This document shows, piece by piece, positions 1-8,180 of a DNA stretch of 64,000 nucleotides (the stretch's first letter is position 1; each line of letters starts with the position of its first letter). The notes below the pieces were generated by a model that did not search any database, had not been told where the DNA came from, and was given only the letters and a program-made list of their open reading frames with translations. Made by a program: the position numbers and the translations under genes. Source of the DNA: Gammaproteobacteria bacterium (lineage in GTDB: Bacteria; Pseudomonadota; Gammaproteobacteria; UBA4575); NCBI GenBank assembly GCA_014075255.1, contig CP046178.1, forward strand, positions 2,498,894 through 2,562,893. The letters are read 5' to 3'.

Positions 1-143
1 ATTACAACTGATTTGGTGTTATCAGTAGACCCGTCATCAACGATAATAATTTCCTCTTTAGGGAAAAAAGTTTTTAGTTTTGGAAGTAGTAGAGCTAAAG
101 ATTCAGCTTCATTTTTGGCTGGGATTATTATTGAAATGTCCAT
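1..143 (-). CDS. Family 2 glycosyltransferase, N-terminal fragment (polyprenol-phosphate sugar synthase-like)
   Basis: Only the first 47 codons lie in the window; the gene runs off the left edge. The start is the ATG at 143. The visible part has the first beta strand DISIIIPAKNEAE and then IIIVDDGSTDNT, the nucleotide-sugar-binding signature of GT-A family 2 enzymes; the DDGST aspartates bind the sugar nucleotide. The style resembles dolichyl/undecaprenyl-phosphate mannose or glucose synthases (DPM1-like), which charge a lipid carrier on the cytosolic face. It lies 40 bases downstream of a TMTC-like membrane glycosyltransferase on the same strand, so it may supply that enzyme's lipid-linked donor. 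Subfamily is inference because the rest is unseen. Confidence 0.8.
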   Translation of the reverse strand, partial: MDISIIIPAKNEAESLALLLPKLKTFFPKEEIIIVDDGSTDNTKSVV

Positions 144-183
144 GTTTATTGCTTACCGTTTCAAATATTCTGGTAAAATTTAG

Positions 184-2130
184 TTAAAACTTGAGTTTTT
201 CTTTTAGAATATTTGTATCAGTCGTGAATGAATTATAAATGTCATTTTTATCAATATATTCGATGTGATGTAATGCTTCATCATACTTCTCTATTTCTAT
301 TAGTAATGTAATTAGGTTGATCCTATATTGCAAGAAATCTGGTTTAATATCTACTGCGTCAACTAAGGCATTATAAGCGACAGTCTTATCACCAAGAAAA
401 CTACTGGCAAAGATAGCATATAGTGTTAACAGGTCTGATCTGCTTGTCTTTGGTGTTGGAATATTATTGTTTAATGCGGTAACGTATAAATTAAAAACTT
501 GATCTAAAGTAAGTTTGCATGCTTTTTCGAGGCATCTGTTTATCTGTTTAAGGCTTTCGATAGTATTATGTGTTATTGGCTTTGTCTCAAGTTTTGTTAA
601 CATGCTTTCTAGCCATTCAGGTTTAATTTCTGCATCTATCGCGGTACTGAGCACTATTGCTGAAGATTCTCCTATTATTTTATTAGGTGAAATTCTAATA
701 AATTCTTCAAATAGACTAAGTGCATACTCACTCTCCTCGATCAAGTTCTGTGCAGACAAGTTAGCATATATCCTGCCCAAATTATAAATGGCTCTGCCAG
801 ACTTAGGGTGGTGCACAGCTTCATAATAAGCATGTCTTGCTTCATTTCCCCAATGGTGTGCACGCAGAGTAGTTGTTATTGATATTGCGCATAGCCATAT
901 GCTAACAATTAAAGCGGTTGCTTTTATGTGGGATGACTTCCCGATATATAAGAATATAGATGTAATAATGCCGAAAATAACACCATAGCTTGCCAAATAA
1001 TTACGATGTTCATATGCAAGTTCTAGTGGGAGTACTGTAGACTCTAATATATGTGAAGAGAAAAAAAATAAAATACCAAATGATAGGAATGTTTTTGTTT
1101 TTATACTTATTGTTGAGAAAATAATTAAAATGCTTATAAAGCTCATTGAAAATATAGTTGTTAAAGGGGAAAGTAATGATTTAGATATCGTGATGTCATC
1201 ATGGAAAAGTCCTAGTTCTGAAATATTTGGCATTACAATCCATTTTAAGTAACTTGCTAACAAGCGAAATTCGGTTAGAACTCTTTCCGTTAGTGAAAAC
1301 CCTCTATGTGAGTAGCCTGCCTCTAAGTAAGTTGGGTTGTTTATAATCCAGAGTATTGCGAAAAAAATTGGCACTAATGTAGCGGTTAAGAACAATCCTC
1401 GATAGATTTTAGGTGAAAGTTTTGTGTTAGACATAAAGCGAAAGAAGCAAAGTTCTATGCATAACAGATAAAATAAATTAAGAGCTCCATTCTCTTTTGA
1501 AAAAATTGCAATGAGAAAAAAAATTCCACTAAGAGTGAAAAAGTAGAAGTTATTTCTTTTTTCGAAAATCATTGACCGCCTTGCTAATACATAAAAGCAT
1601 AATCCAACAACACTGAATAAAGCGGATAAGCTAGTCATTCGTTGAACAATATATAAGACTCCAGTAAGATTTATCGGCGATACTAACCATGCTATTGAAG
1701 TTATTAGCGGAATGTAAAAGCAGAAGTTTTGGCTTAATTTTTGTTGATGTATTTTTCTGTAGCTATCTAATAAAAGCCTAGATAAGAAAAATAAAAATAC
1801 CCCAACTGTAATGTGAATTATAATATTTACGATTTTGTAACTTTTCGGATCTAATCCAAATGTGTAATAGTTAATTGCGAAAGACAGCATGCTTATTGGC
1901 CGCATTAAGGGGCCAGATTTAACGGAGTAGCTTGCTGATGTTAGGGAGTGATAGTCTAAGCTGTCTATGTGGAGTTTAGTATTATTAACAATATTTGGAT
2001 AATCATCGTGGGTAAAGCTGCCGGATAGCCCTGGCAGATAAACTAGTGCGCAAAGACTTAAGCTAAGTATTAAAAGAATATATTTAAAGAAATTATTGTT
2101 TAGGCTAAGGGTTTTTTGAAATTTATACAA
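184..2130 (-). CDS. TMTC-like polytopic membrane protein with C-terminal TPR region, copy A (putative GT-C O-glycosyltransferase)
   Basis: 648 residues: about ten hydrophobic segments in residues 15-420, then a soluble helical tail with TPR-like repeats (about 430-640). Just after the first membrane helix is HDD (residues 41-43), followed by RPISMLSF and GLDPKSYKIVN. These match the order of motifs in TMTC O-mannosyltransferases and their bacterial relatives (GT-C fold; acidic motif in the first periplasmic loop, then an RP motif). The usual chemistry is transfer of a sugar from a polyprenyl-phosphate donor to protein Ser/Thr on the outer face. It follows a close paralogue by 84 bases and lies two genes downstream of pilA, so pilin or another exported protein is the likely acceptor. 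Acceptor and sugar are inference. A plain TPR membrane protein without enzyme activity is the alternative. Confidence 0.7.
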   Translation of the reverse strand: MYKFQKTLSLNNNFFKYILLILSLSLCALVYLPGLSGSFTHDDYPNIVNNTKLHIDSLDYHSLTSASYSVKSGPLMRPISMLSFAINYYTFGLDPKSYKIVNIIIHITVGVFLFFLSRLLLDSYRKIHQQKLSQNFCFYIPLITSIAWLVSPINLTGVLYIVQRMTSLSALFSVVGLCFYVLARRSMIFEKRNNFYFFTLSGIFFLIAIFSKENGALNLFYLLCIELCFFRFMSNTKLSPKIYRGLFLTATLVPIFFAILWIINNPTYLEAGYSHRGFSLTERVLTEFRLLASYLKWIVMPNISELGLFHDDITISKSLLSPLTTIFSMSFISILIIFSTISIKTKTFLSFGILFFFSSHILESTVLPLELAYEHRNYLASYGVIFGIITSIFLYIGKSSHIKATALIVSIWLCAISITTTLRAHHWGNEARHAYYEAVHHPKSGRAIYNLGRIYANLSAQNLIEESEYALSLFEEFIRISPNKIIGESSAIVLSTAIDAEIKPEWLESMLTKLETKPITHNTIESLKQINRCLEKACKLTLDQVFNLYVTALNNNIPTPKTSRSDLLTLYAIFASSFLGDKTVAYNALVDAVDIKPDFLQYRINLITLLIEIEKYDEALHHIEYIDKNDIYNSFTTDTNILKEKLKF

Positions 2131-2214
2131 AATGATATTTTCTATTGGGTTTGATACTTTAATTGCGTCACGATATAAAGTATGTGAATGATATATTTAA
2201 TTTTAAGATGAGCT

Positions 2215-4194
2215 TTATTTTGATAGTGCATTCTTTGCTTCAAGTGTTAATCTTGAAAGTTCTTCTTTAAAGGTCTTTATCTGTTTTTTGTGGTAGTTAA
2301 ATGTATCATTATTTTCTATATAGATAAGCTCTGACTCAGCTCGATCGTAATTTTTTAGTATTAGTAAGAGGGTTATAAAATTCACTCTATACTGCAGTAT
2401 ATCGGGCGATATATTAATGGCATTTGTCATTGCGTCATGTGCTGTAGCAAGGTCCCCTAGTTTATTGGCAGAGAATTTGGCATACAGCGTTAATAAATCT
2501 GATTTGATTTTGGGTACAAATGGGGCTTGATTACTAAGGGCGGCATTATAAAACCCATGCACTTGTTGAACCGTAAGCGTGCATGTTGAAAGTATACAAT
2601 TATTAATTTCATATAGTGCGCTAATGCTATTTTGAGTTAAAGGAAGTGTATTAAGTTTTTTAGTTACACTATCTATCCAAGAAGTTTTTGGTGTCTCTCC
2701 AATTAGACTGGAGAATAATATAGCAGAAGCTTCGCCTATAATTTCATGAGGCATGTATTGTGAGGATGCTTCAAATAAATCCAATGTTTTTTCTTTTTCA
2801 TCAACGAGATCCGCTAGTGTCATATTCGCATAGGTTTTTGCGAGAGAAAAAACTGCTCTTGCAGAATTTGGATGATGCTCTGTTTCATATAAAGCCAATG
2901 AGGCATCATTTTGCCACTGAAATGCTCGTATACCGGTAGTTGTAGCTATTGCGCAAATCCATATACAACCTACTAGCAAGACTAGTTTCAATGTTGATTT
3001 TTTGTTGATTGTATAAATTAAGCTTGATGCAATACCAAATATAACAGCATAGCTAGCTAAATAATTCCTATGCTCATATACAAGCTCTAGTGGCAATATG
3101 GTTGATTCTAGAAGGTGGGAGGCTAAAAAAAATAGAATTGAAAAAGAGATTAGAGGTTTCTTTTTTATTATCACTATAGATGTGCAAAATATTAGCATTA
3201 CTCCAATTACTGATAGTAGAGTTGAAATAGGTTCAGCAAGCGATTTAGATGAAATGATATAGTCGTGATAAAGGCCTAGTTCTGTAATGTTGGGCAAAAG
3301 TATCCATTTTAAATATAAAAAAAACATTCTTGTCTGGGTAAGCATTCTTTCTTCAAGTGTAAAGTTCCTATGATCGTATCCACTTAATATGTAGCCAGGC
3401 TCTTTTAATAGAAATATGAATGCTATTAAGATTGGGGTCAGAACTACTGCAAAAAACAACACTTTGAATGTGCTTGTTGAGATTATGCAGTTTGATATAA
3501 ATTTAAAAAAACAAATCTCGATACAAATTATATAGAAGATATTTAATGCGCCAATTTCTTTACTGAAAATAGATAATAAAAAAAATATTGCACATAAAAT
3601 AAAATAATGAACCTTTAACCTATTGTCGAAGATCATCGATTTTCTTGCTGCTACGTAACAGCATAGTCCTGCTATACTAAATAGTGCTGCTAAACTTGTC
3701 ATGCGCTGTACGATATATAAAACACCGGTTAAATTAATTGGTGATACGAGCCATGCCAAAGCCACGAATAATGCAATGTAGAAGTGATCTATATTTAATG
3801 GATTTTTTCCATATATTTTCTCATAGAAATTTAATAGTAAGGTTGTTAAAAAGAATAATAAAAGACCGGTGATGATATGAATGAATAAGTTAACTACTTT
3901 GTAACTGTAGGGATTAAGTCCTGATAAGTAGTGGTTAATCGAAAAAGTAAACATGCTGATGGGACGTCTAAGCGGCCCTGATTTAGAAGAAAAGCTTGCA
4001 GTGATAAGCGAATCATAGCTTAGCGTATTGACATGTAATCTATCATTCGTAACAAGATTGGGAATATCATCGTGTACAAAATCACCTTTAAGTCCTGGAA
4101 TATAAATTAAAATACTTACAGCAAGGGCCGCAATAAGTAGGGTAGTTTTAATGTAATTCTTTTGTAGGAAGAGCAACGTAAATGTTTGGGTCAT
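2215..4194 (-). CDS. TMTC-like polytopic membrane protein with C-terminal TPR region, copy B (putative GT-C O-glycosyltransferase)
   Basis: 659 residues, a paralogue of the next gene downstream with the same architecture: N-terminal membrane helix, HDD again at residues 41-43, RPISMFTFSINHY, GLNPYSYKVVN, about ten membrane helices, then a TPR-like tail. The two copies align without large gaps and share whole blocks such as SPINLTGVLYIVQRMTSL and YEHRNYLASY, so they arose by tandem duplication. The membrane and catalytic loops are better conserved than the TPR tail, as expected if the copies recognise different acceptors (inference). The gene starts 64 bases beyond the pilA terminator, so it is probably expressed by readthrough from pilA or from a weak promoter in that gap. 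I see no clear Shine-Dalgarno before the ATG. Confidence 0.7.
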   Translation of the reverse strand: MTQTFTLLFLQKNYIKTTLLIAALAVSILIYIPGLKGDFVHDDIPNLVTNDRLHVNTLSYDSLITASFSSKSGPLRRPISMFTFSINHYLSGLNPYSYKVVNLFIHIITGLLLFFLTTLLLNFYEKIYGKNPLNIDHFYIALFVALAWLVSPINLTGVLYIVQRMTSLAALFSIAGLCCYVAARKSMIFDNRLKVHYFILCAIFFLLSIFSKEIGALNIFYIICIEICFFKFISNCIISTSTFKVLFFAVVLTPILIAFIFLLKEPGYILSGYDHRNFTLEERMLTQTRMFFLYLKWILLPNITELGLYHDYIISSKSLAEPISTLLSVIGVMLIFCTSIVIIKKKPLISFSILFFLASHLLESTILPLELVYEHRNYLASYAVIFGIASSLIYTINKKSTLKLVLLVGCIWICAIATTTGIRAFQWQNDASLALYETEHHPNSARAVFSLAKTYANMTLADLVDEKEKTLDLFEASSQYMPHEIIGEASAILFSSLIGETPKTSWIDSVTKKLNTLPLTQNSISALYEINNCILSTCTLTVQQVHGFYNAALSNQAPFVPKIKSDLLTLYAKFSANKLGDLATAHDAMTNAINISPDILQYRVNFITLLLILKNYDRAESELIYIENNDTFNYHKKQIKTFKEELSRLTLEAKNALSK

Positions 4195-4258
4195 TTTTAC
4201 GTATTGGATACTAATTATGTGAATTAAGTCATGTGCTATCTTAGGGGGATACTATAAT

Positions 4259-4303
4259 GCAAAAAAAAAGCGCCATGCAAATGCAGGGCGCTTTGATTTT
4301 TTT
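4259..4303 (-). terminator. Rho-independent terminator after pilA
   Basis: AAAGCGCC (4267-4274) pairs with GGGCGCTTT (4286-4294), and on the minus strand the stem is followed by a run of nine or more T. It lies 16 bases past the pilA stop. The other strand also has a T run, so it may act in both directions. It would uncouple abundant pilin mRNA from the two membrane proteins downstream. Confidence 0.85.
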
Positions 4304-4318
4304 GCTAAACTGAACTTA

Positions 4319-4750
4319 TTATCTGCAAGTAGCAGGTAGGTACTGTTCAGTTAGGTCGTCAGTCCCTGCACATGTCCACTCAATTGAACCAGCGTTTGAA
4401 GTGTCTGGTGTCAATGTGATAGTAGCAGTATTAACACCGCCGCCTAAAGTTGCATAAGTTACGGTAACTATACCACTAGCATCTACACCAACACTGTTGA
4501 CGTTATTACCAGTAATAGAACTTGCTCCAGCAAGACCATAACTAGCATTAGTAGATTTCATTGAGCCTTCAGAACTGTAGGTTTCAGCAACGGCTAGTTT
4601 AGCAGCACTTGCTAGATTCAAGCCTTCAGTTACTTTAGCGCGAATGGTGTAATCCTGGTAAGCAGGAATAGCAATCGCAGCAAGAATACCGATGATCGCA
4701 ACTACGATCATAAGTTCGATTAAGGTAAAACCTTGTTGTGTTTTTTTCAT
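4319..4750 (-). CDS. pilA: Type IV major pilin PilA
   Basis: 143 residues. A short positively charged leader, MKKTQQG, is cut by prepilin peptidase before Phe8; the mature protein starts [20 protein letters not shown], with the conserved Glu5 and the hydrophobic assembly helix. The globular part is rich in Ser, Thr, Gly and Ala. A C-terminal disulfide loop is formed by Cys127 (WTC) and Cys142 (ATCR), as in type IVa pilins. A strong AGGAG lies 8 bases before the ATG. The gene has its own terminator, and pilS-pilR, the usual pilA regulators, lie directly upstream on the same strand. The Ser/Thr-rich surface and the glycosyltransferase-like genes downstream suggest O-glycosylation (inference). 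Confidence 0.96.
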   Translation of the reverse strand: MKKTQQGFTLIELMIVVAIIGILAAIAIPAYQDYTIRAKVTEGLNLASAAKLAVAETYSSEGSMKSTNASYGLAGASSITGNNVNSVGVDASGIVTVTYATLGGGVNTATITLTPDTSNAGSIEWTCAGTDDLTEQYLPATCR

Positions 4751-4856
4751 GGGAATCTCCTATCCTCATTAAAAATTAAAAATATTAAGTTGAACGTTAA
4801 TTTCCAGCTGTCCTTGCCAGAAGTCTTTTAACGACTCCAACTCCGGAAATACTGGT

Positions 4857-4885
4857 GATTGCCCAAATTATAAGTAAGGGCAATC
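4857..4885 (-). repeat. Perfect 8-bp inverted repeat in the pilA leader
   Basis: GATTGCCC (4857-4864) and GGGCAATC (4878-4885) are exact inverted copies around a 13-base AT-rich loop. If pilA starts at the proposed promoter (about 4889), this hairpin is the first structure of the mRNA and could protect its 5' end; otherwise it may be an operator. The rest of the 319-bp pilA-pilR gap has only weak small hairpins (AGTC/GACT near 4831-4845; TGACAA/TTGTCA at 5034-5048) and no gene. Confidence 0.55.
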
Positions 4886-4899
4886 TTGCTTTAAATATA

Positions 4900-4915
4900 T
4901 ACAGATATCATGCCA
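4900..4915 (-). promoter_or_regulatory. Candidate sigma-54 promoter of pilA
   Basis: On the minus strand the sequence reads TGGCATGATATCTGTA, against consensus TGGCACG-N4-TTGCA: the -24 GG is intact, but the -12 element is GT rather than GC. PilR, encoded just upstream, is a sigma-54 activator, so such a promoter is expected. A TATAAT on the same strand (about 4869-4874), without a good -35, is a sigma-70 alternative. Confidence 0.4.
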
Positions 4916-5069
4916 ATACAGTTTTGACTGAATAACTCTAATAAAAACAGTATGTTCGATTTAGGTCAGATTTAAAGCGTTTAAGAGATAAGCGGCATTT
5001 TATGACGTTTAGCCGGGGTTCAGTGTTCAAGAGTGACAATATTTGTCAGTTGAGCATAAATCTAGGTGT

Positions 5070-6431
5070 TTATTCTAACTCCAGCTTTTGTAAGCGATAG
5101 CGGAGTTGCCTGAAAGTGATGCCTAGTAGCTTGGCTGCAGCGGTTTTGTTCCAACGCGTTTGTTCTAGTGCGGCAACAATAGCTTTGCGCTCTTTTTGAA
5201 TTAAATAGTCTTCCAGTTGGTCAACCGATAATGAAATTGAAGATTCTTCAGGGTCTTGTTGATCTGCTGACGGTGAGATTTTGACATCAGGTAAGTCTAG
5301 ATCATTCGCTGCAATTTGATTTTCATCGCACAGTGTTGCTGCGCGCTCTAAAATATTCTCTAGTTCGCGTATATTGCCAGGGAAAGGATAGGTTTTGAGT
5401 TTTTCTATCGCATCATCTGAGAGACTATATATTTCGTTATTAATGCCCGATACTCTGCTCAACATGAAATTGGCTAGGATAGGTAAATCGGTGATGCGTT
5501 CTCGTAATGGTGGAATATTCAGTTCAATGACATTGATGCGGTAATATAAATCCTGTCGAAAATTTCCCACTTCAACTTCAGCACTTAAGTCTTTATGGGT
5601 CGCGCTCAGTAAGCGTATATCTACAGGTATTTCTTTTTGCCCACCAATAGGTTTAATGGCTTTTTCTTGAATAGCGCGCAACAGCTTAACTTGCATATGA
5701 ATCGGTAATTCGGCTATTTCATCTAAGAATAAGGTTCCTCCGTGAGCAGCTTGAAACAAGCCTTCTTTATCACTTACTGCACCGGTGAAGCTTCCCTTAA
5801 GATGTCCAAAAAATTCACTTTCCATAAGTTCAGTAGGTATCGCGCCACAGTTTACAGGTACAAAGCTTGCATTTGCTCGCGGGCCTTGTTGATGTATCTG
5901 AGTTGCAACGAGTTCTTTGCCAACGCCTGATTCTCCGCGTAGATATACAGGTGCTTGACTGCGGGCTAATTTATCGATTTTTTGGCGTAACACTAACATT
6001 GCCTCAGATTCACCAAGAAGTTTTTGCGATGGTTTAACTCCGTTTTCTGTAGTTTTATCGATGGGGGTGCTAGCAACTTTTAATGCGCTATCCACGAGGC
6101 CGCGCAGCATGTTTAAATCAATGGGTTTTGAAACAAAATCAAATGCGCCAGCTTTTAAAGCTCTGATAGCTGCTTCCATACTGCCAAAAGCGGTGATCAC
6201 GGCAACAGGAATGTGAGGGAATTGTTCTTGTATATGTTCGACTAACTCAATGCCGGTTCCATCAGGCAGTTTCATATCGGTAAGGCATAAGTCAAACTGC
6301 TCGTTTTCTAATAAAGATTTAGCCTCACGCACATTTGCAGCGGCACGTGAATCTAGATTCATGCGGCTGAGGGTGATTTCTAACAGTTCTCGAATATCAG
6401 GTTCGTCGTCAACGACTAATACGTTTTTCAA
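5070..6431 (-). CDS. pilR: Type IV pilus sigma-54 response regulator PilR
   Basis: 453 residues in the NtrC-family order. The receiver domain (1-120) has acidic DD at 8-9, phospho-acceptor Asp52 (LTDMK), ITAFGS and the conserved SKP lysine. The AAA+ domain (about 140-365) has Walker A GESGVGKE, the sigma-54 loop GSFTGA (Ser in place of Ala, as I recall for PilR proteins), Walker B LFLDEIAELP and the arginine-finger region. A Fis-type helix-turn-helix closes the protein (NKTAAAKLLGITFRQLRYRL). Phosphorylated PilR activates sigma-54 transcription of pilA, the next gene downstream. The start lies 2 bases after the pilS stop, so the two are co-translated. Confidence 0.95.
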   Translation of the reverse strand: MKNVLVVDDEPDIRELLEITLSRMNLDSRAAANVREAKSLLENEQFDLCLTDMKLPDGTGIELVEHIQEQFPHIPVAVITAFGSMEAAIRALKAGAFDFVSKPIDLNMLRGLVDSALKVASTPIDKTTENGVKPSQKLLGESEAMLVLRQKIDKLARSQAPVYLRGESGVGKELVATQIHQQGPRANASFVPVNCGAIPTELMESEFFGHLKGSFTGAVSDKEGLFQAAHGGTLFLDEIAELPIHMQVKLLRAIQEKAIKPIGGQKEIPVDIRLLSATHKDLSAEVEVGNFRQDLYYRINVIELNIPPLRERITDLPILANFMLSRVSGINNEIYSLSDDAIEKLKTYPFPGNIRELENILERAATLCDENQIAANDLDLPDVKISPSADQQDPEESSISLSVDQLEDYLIQKERKAIVAALEQTRWNKTAAAKLLGITFRQLRYRLQKLELE

Positions 6432-6433
6432 GA

Positions 6434-8056
6434 CTATGATTCTCCATAATTTATGGGTGAAGGAAACTCAATTCTAAAGCAGCTGCCGCCTTCTGGGAGG
6501 TGAATATAACGTAAATTTCCTCCATTGTTCTTGCATAATTCGCGTGAAAGGTACAAACCAAGGCCCGTGCCTGTATCACTGGTTGTAAAGAATGGTTCAA
6601 ATAACTGGGTTTGATGGTCCTCGCTGATTCCAGGACCATTGTCGATGATATCAAGATAAGGTGGAGACTCAGGATGATTACTGTTTGCCAATAATTGGAT
6701 GCGAACATCATTACCCTGTACAACACCATATTTTTTTGCATTTTTACATAAATTCCATAATACCTGGTGCAAATTATTAGGATCCATCATAACGGTTCCA
6801 TCTGTAGGAGTAATTTTTAATGATACCCAGTCATTATCTATATCATTTGTACGAATGAACTCCTCTATAAATTTTTGTAACCAAGTGCCTAGCTCTATTT
6901 TTTCAGGCTTTGATTTTTCTCGTCTTGATAAACGTAGAACATTATTGATAATGTTGTTTAATCGTATTGATTGATCTTGAATTATAGTAGCGAGACGTTT
7001 ATCGGCCTTATGTAATTCAGATGATTCATCTAATAGCTGTGCTGCGTGGCTTATCGCGCCCAATGGGTTTCTAATCTCATGCGCAATGCTAGCGGTTAGT
7101 CTTCCTAATGAAGCAAGTTTGGTTTCCTGAATTTGTTTATCTACTTCAGTATTATCATTTAGATATATTACAGACCCTCGATCGTGCTTTCTTAACCCCA
7201 CTGGTGCAATACGCACCTGTAAATCTGCTTGGTTTGAACGATTCAGTTTTCCTATGTGATTTCTAAAGGTGGGGTTTTCAGCTGCTTTATTCCAGGATTT
7301 ATATAAATCATACAAAGGTACAGAAATATCTAAAAGTGTAGTTTGTTCACTAATCTCAGGTTGACCTAATAATTTCCAAGCAGCATGGTTATGCATTCGT
7401 ATAGTACTGTCATCATCAAGCACCATAATTCCAGCTTCCATTCTATTGATTAAGTGTTCATTGAGTTTTGCTAAATTAGCTAAATCAACGCCGCGTTGTG
7501 CTGCAAGTTTTGCGCTTTCCGTTGCGCGATGCGCAAGAGTGATTGCCAGTAATGCGGTTGCGAATAATGCTGCTCCTAGTAATCCAGCTTGTGTGTAAGC
7601 TGTTTTTTCAAAATCTCCATGCAAGTTTGCATAAATCTCATGACTTAGAATCGCTAGTGTTGCTAGTGCTGCAAAAAGCAGTGCGGTTCTACCGGGTAAT
7701 AACAGACTGCCACCTGCAACTACGGCGATCATAAGTGTGCCAAAGCCACTGGTTACCTCCCCATATAGATGCATTAGTGTAACGGTGATCGCGATATCAA
7801 TTATGATGAAAAAATATACTTGGATCTTATATGGCAGCCACCTGAAATACGCGCATATGAGTGCGACAATTGCACATAACAAATAACATCCACTTACCCA
7901 GCTAAGTGAGTTAGGGTCTAGTGATGCTAGGAATCTGTTATGGTCTGCAAATAGGCTAAGGCCAAAAAAAATGACGGAGATAGTGAGGCGGTAAAGTGAA
8001 AATAGCCTTAAAGCTGACCATTGTTGAATGGTTTTTTCTTCAAAAAAATTGCTCAT
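6434..8056 (-). CDS. pilS: Sensor histidine kinase PilS
   Basis: 540 residues. Six membrane helices occupy about 20-180, followed by a short coiled linker, a PAS domain (about 195-305), and HisKA with the phospho-acceptor His near residue 326 in IAHEIRNPLGA. The catalytic ATPase domain has its N box (NLCKNAKKYG), G1 (DNGPGI) and G2 (TGTGLGLYLS). This is the standard PilS layout: in Pseudomonas it senses pilin in the inner membrane and controls PilR phosphorylation. It is the first gene of pilS-pilR and is divergent from sucC across 124 bases. Confidence 0.95.
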   Translation of the reverse strand: MSNFFEEKTIQQWSALRLFSLYRLTISVIFFGLSLFADHNRFLASLDPNSLSWVSGCYLLCAIVALICAYFRWLPYKIQVYFFIIIDIAITVTLMHLYGEVTSGFGTLMIAVVAGGSLLLPGRTALLFAALATLAILSHEIYANLHGDFEKTAYTQAGLLGAALFATALLAITLAHRATESAKLAAQRGVDLANLAKLNEHLINRMEAGIMVLDDDSTIRMHNHAAWKLLGQPEISEQTTLLDISVPLYDLYKSWNKAAENPTFRNHIGKLNRSNQADLQVRIAPVGLRKHDRGSVIYLNDNTEVDKQIQETKLASLGRLTASIAHEIRNPLGAISHAAQLLDESSELHKADKRLATIIQDQSIRLNNIINNVLRLSRREKSKPEKIELGTWLQKFIEEFIRTNDIDNDWVSLKITPTDGTVMMDPNNLHQVLWNLCKNAKKYGVVQGNDVRIQLLANSNHPESPPYLDIIDNGPGISEDHQTQLFEPFFTTSDTGTGLGLYLSRELCKNNGGNLRYIHLPEGGSCFRIEFPSPINYGES

Positions 8057-8126
8057 AATTGAATTAAGTAAAAATTAACCTAAATAAATTTACTTTGTTA
8101 AGTGGATGAGCATAACTCAGTTTAAC

Positions 8127-8157
8127 TTGTATATGGAATTGAATTCATCAGTATAAT
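8127..8157 (+). promoter_or_regulatory. Candidate sigma-70 promoter of sucCD
   Basis: A perfect TATAAT (8152-8157) lies 23 bases before the sucC ATG. The best -35 is TTGTAT (8127-8132) at a long 19-base spacing, so the -35 call is weak. The resulting leader would be only about 17 bases. Confidence 0.5.
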
Positions 8158-8180
8158 GTAGCAATTCAACGGTAATAATT

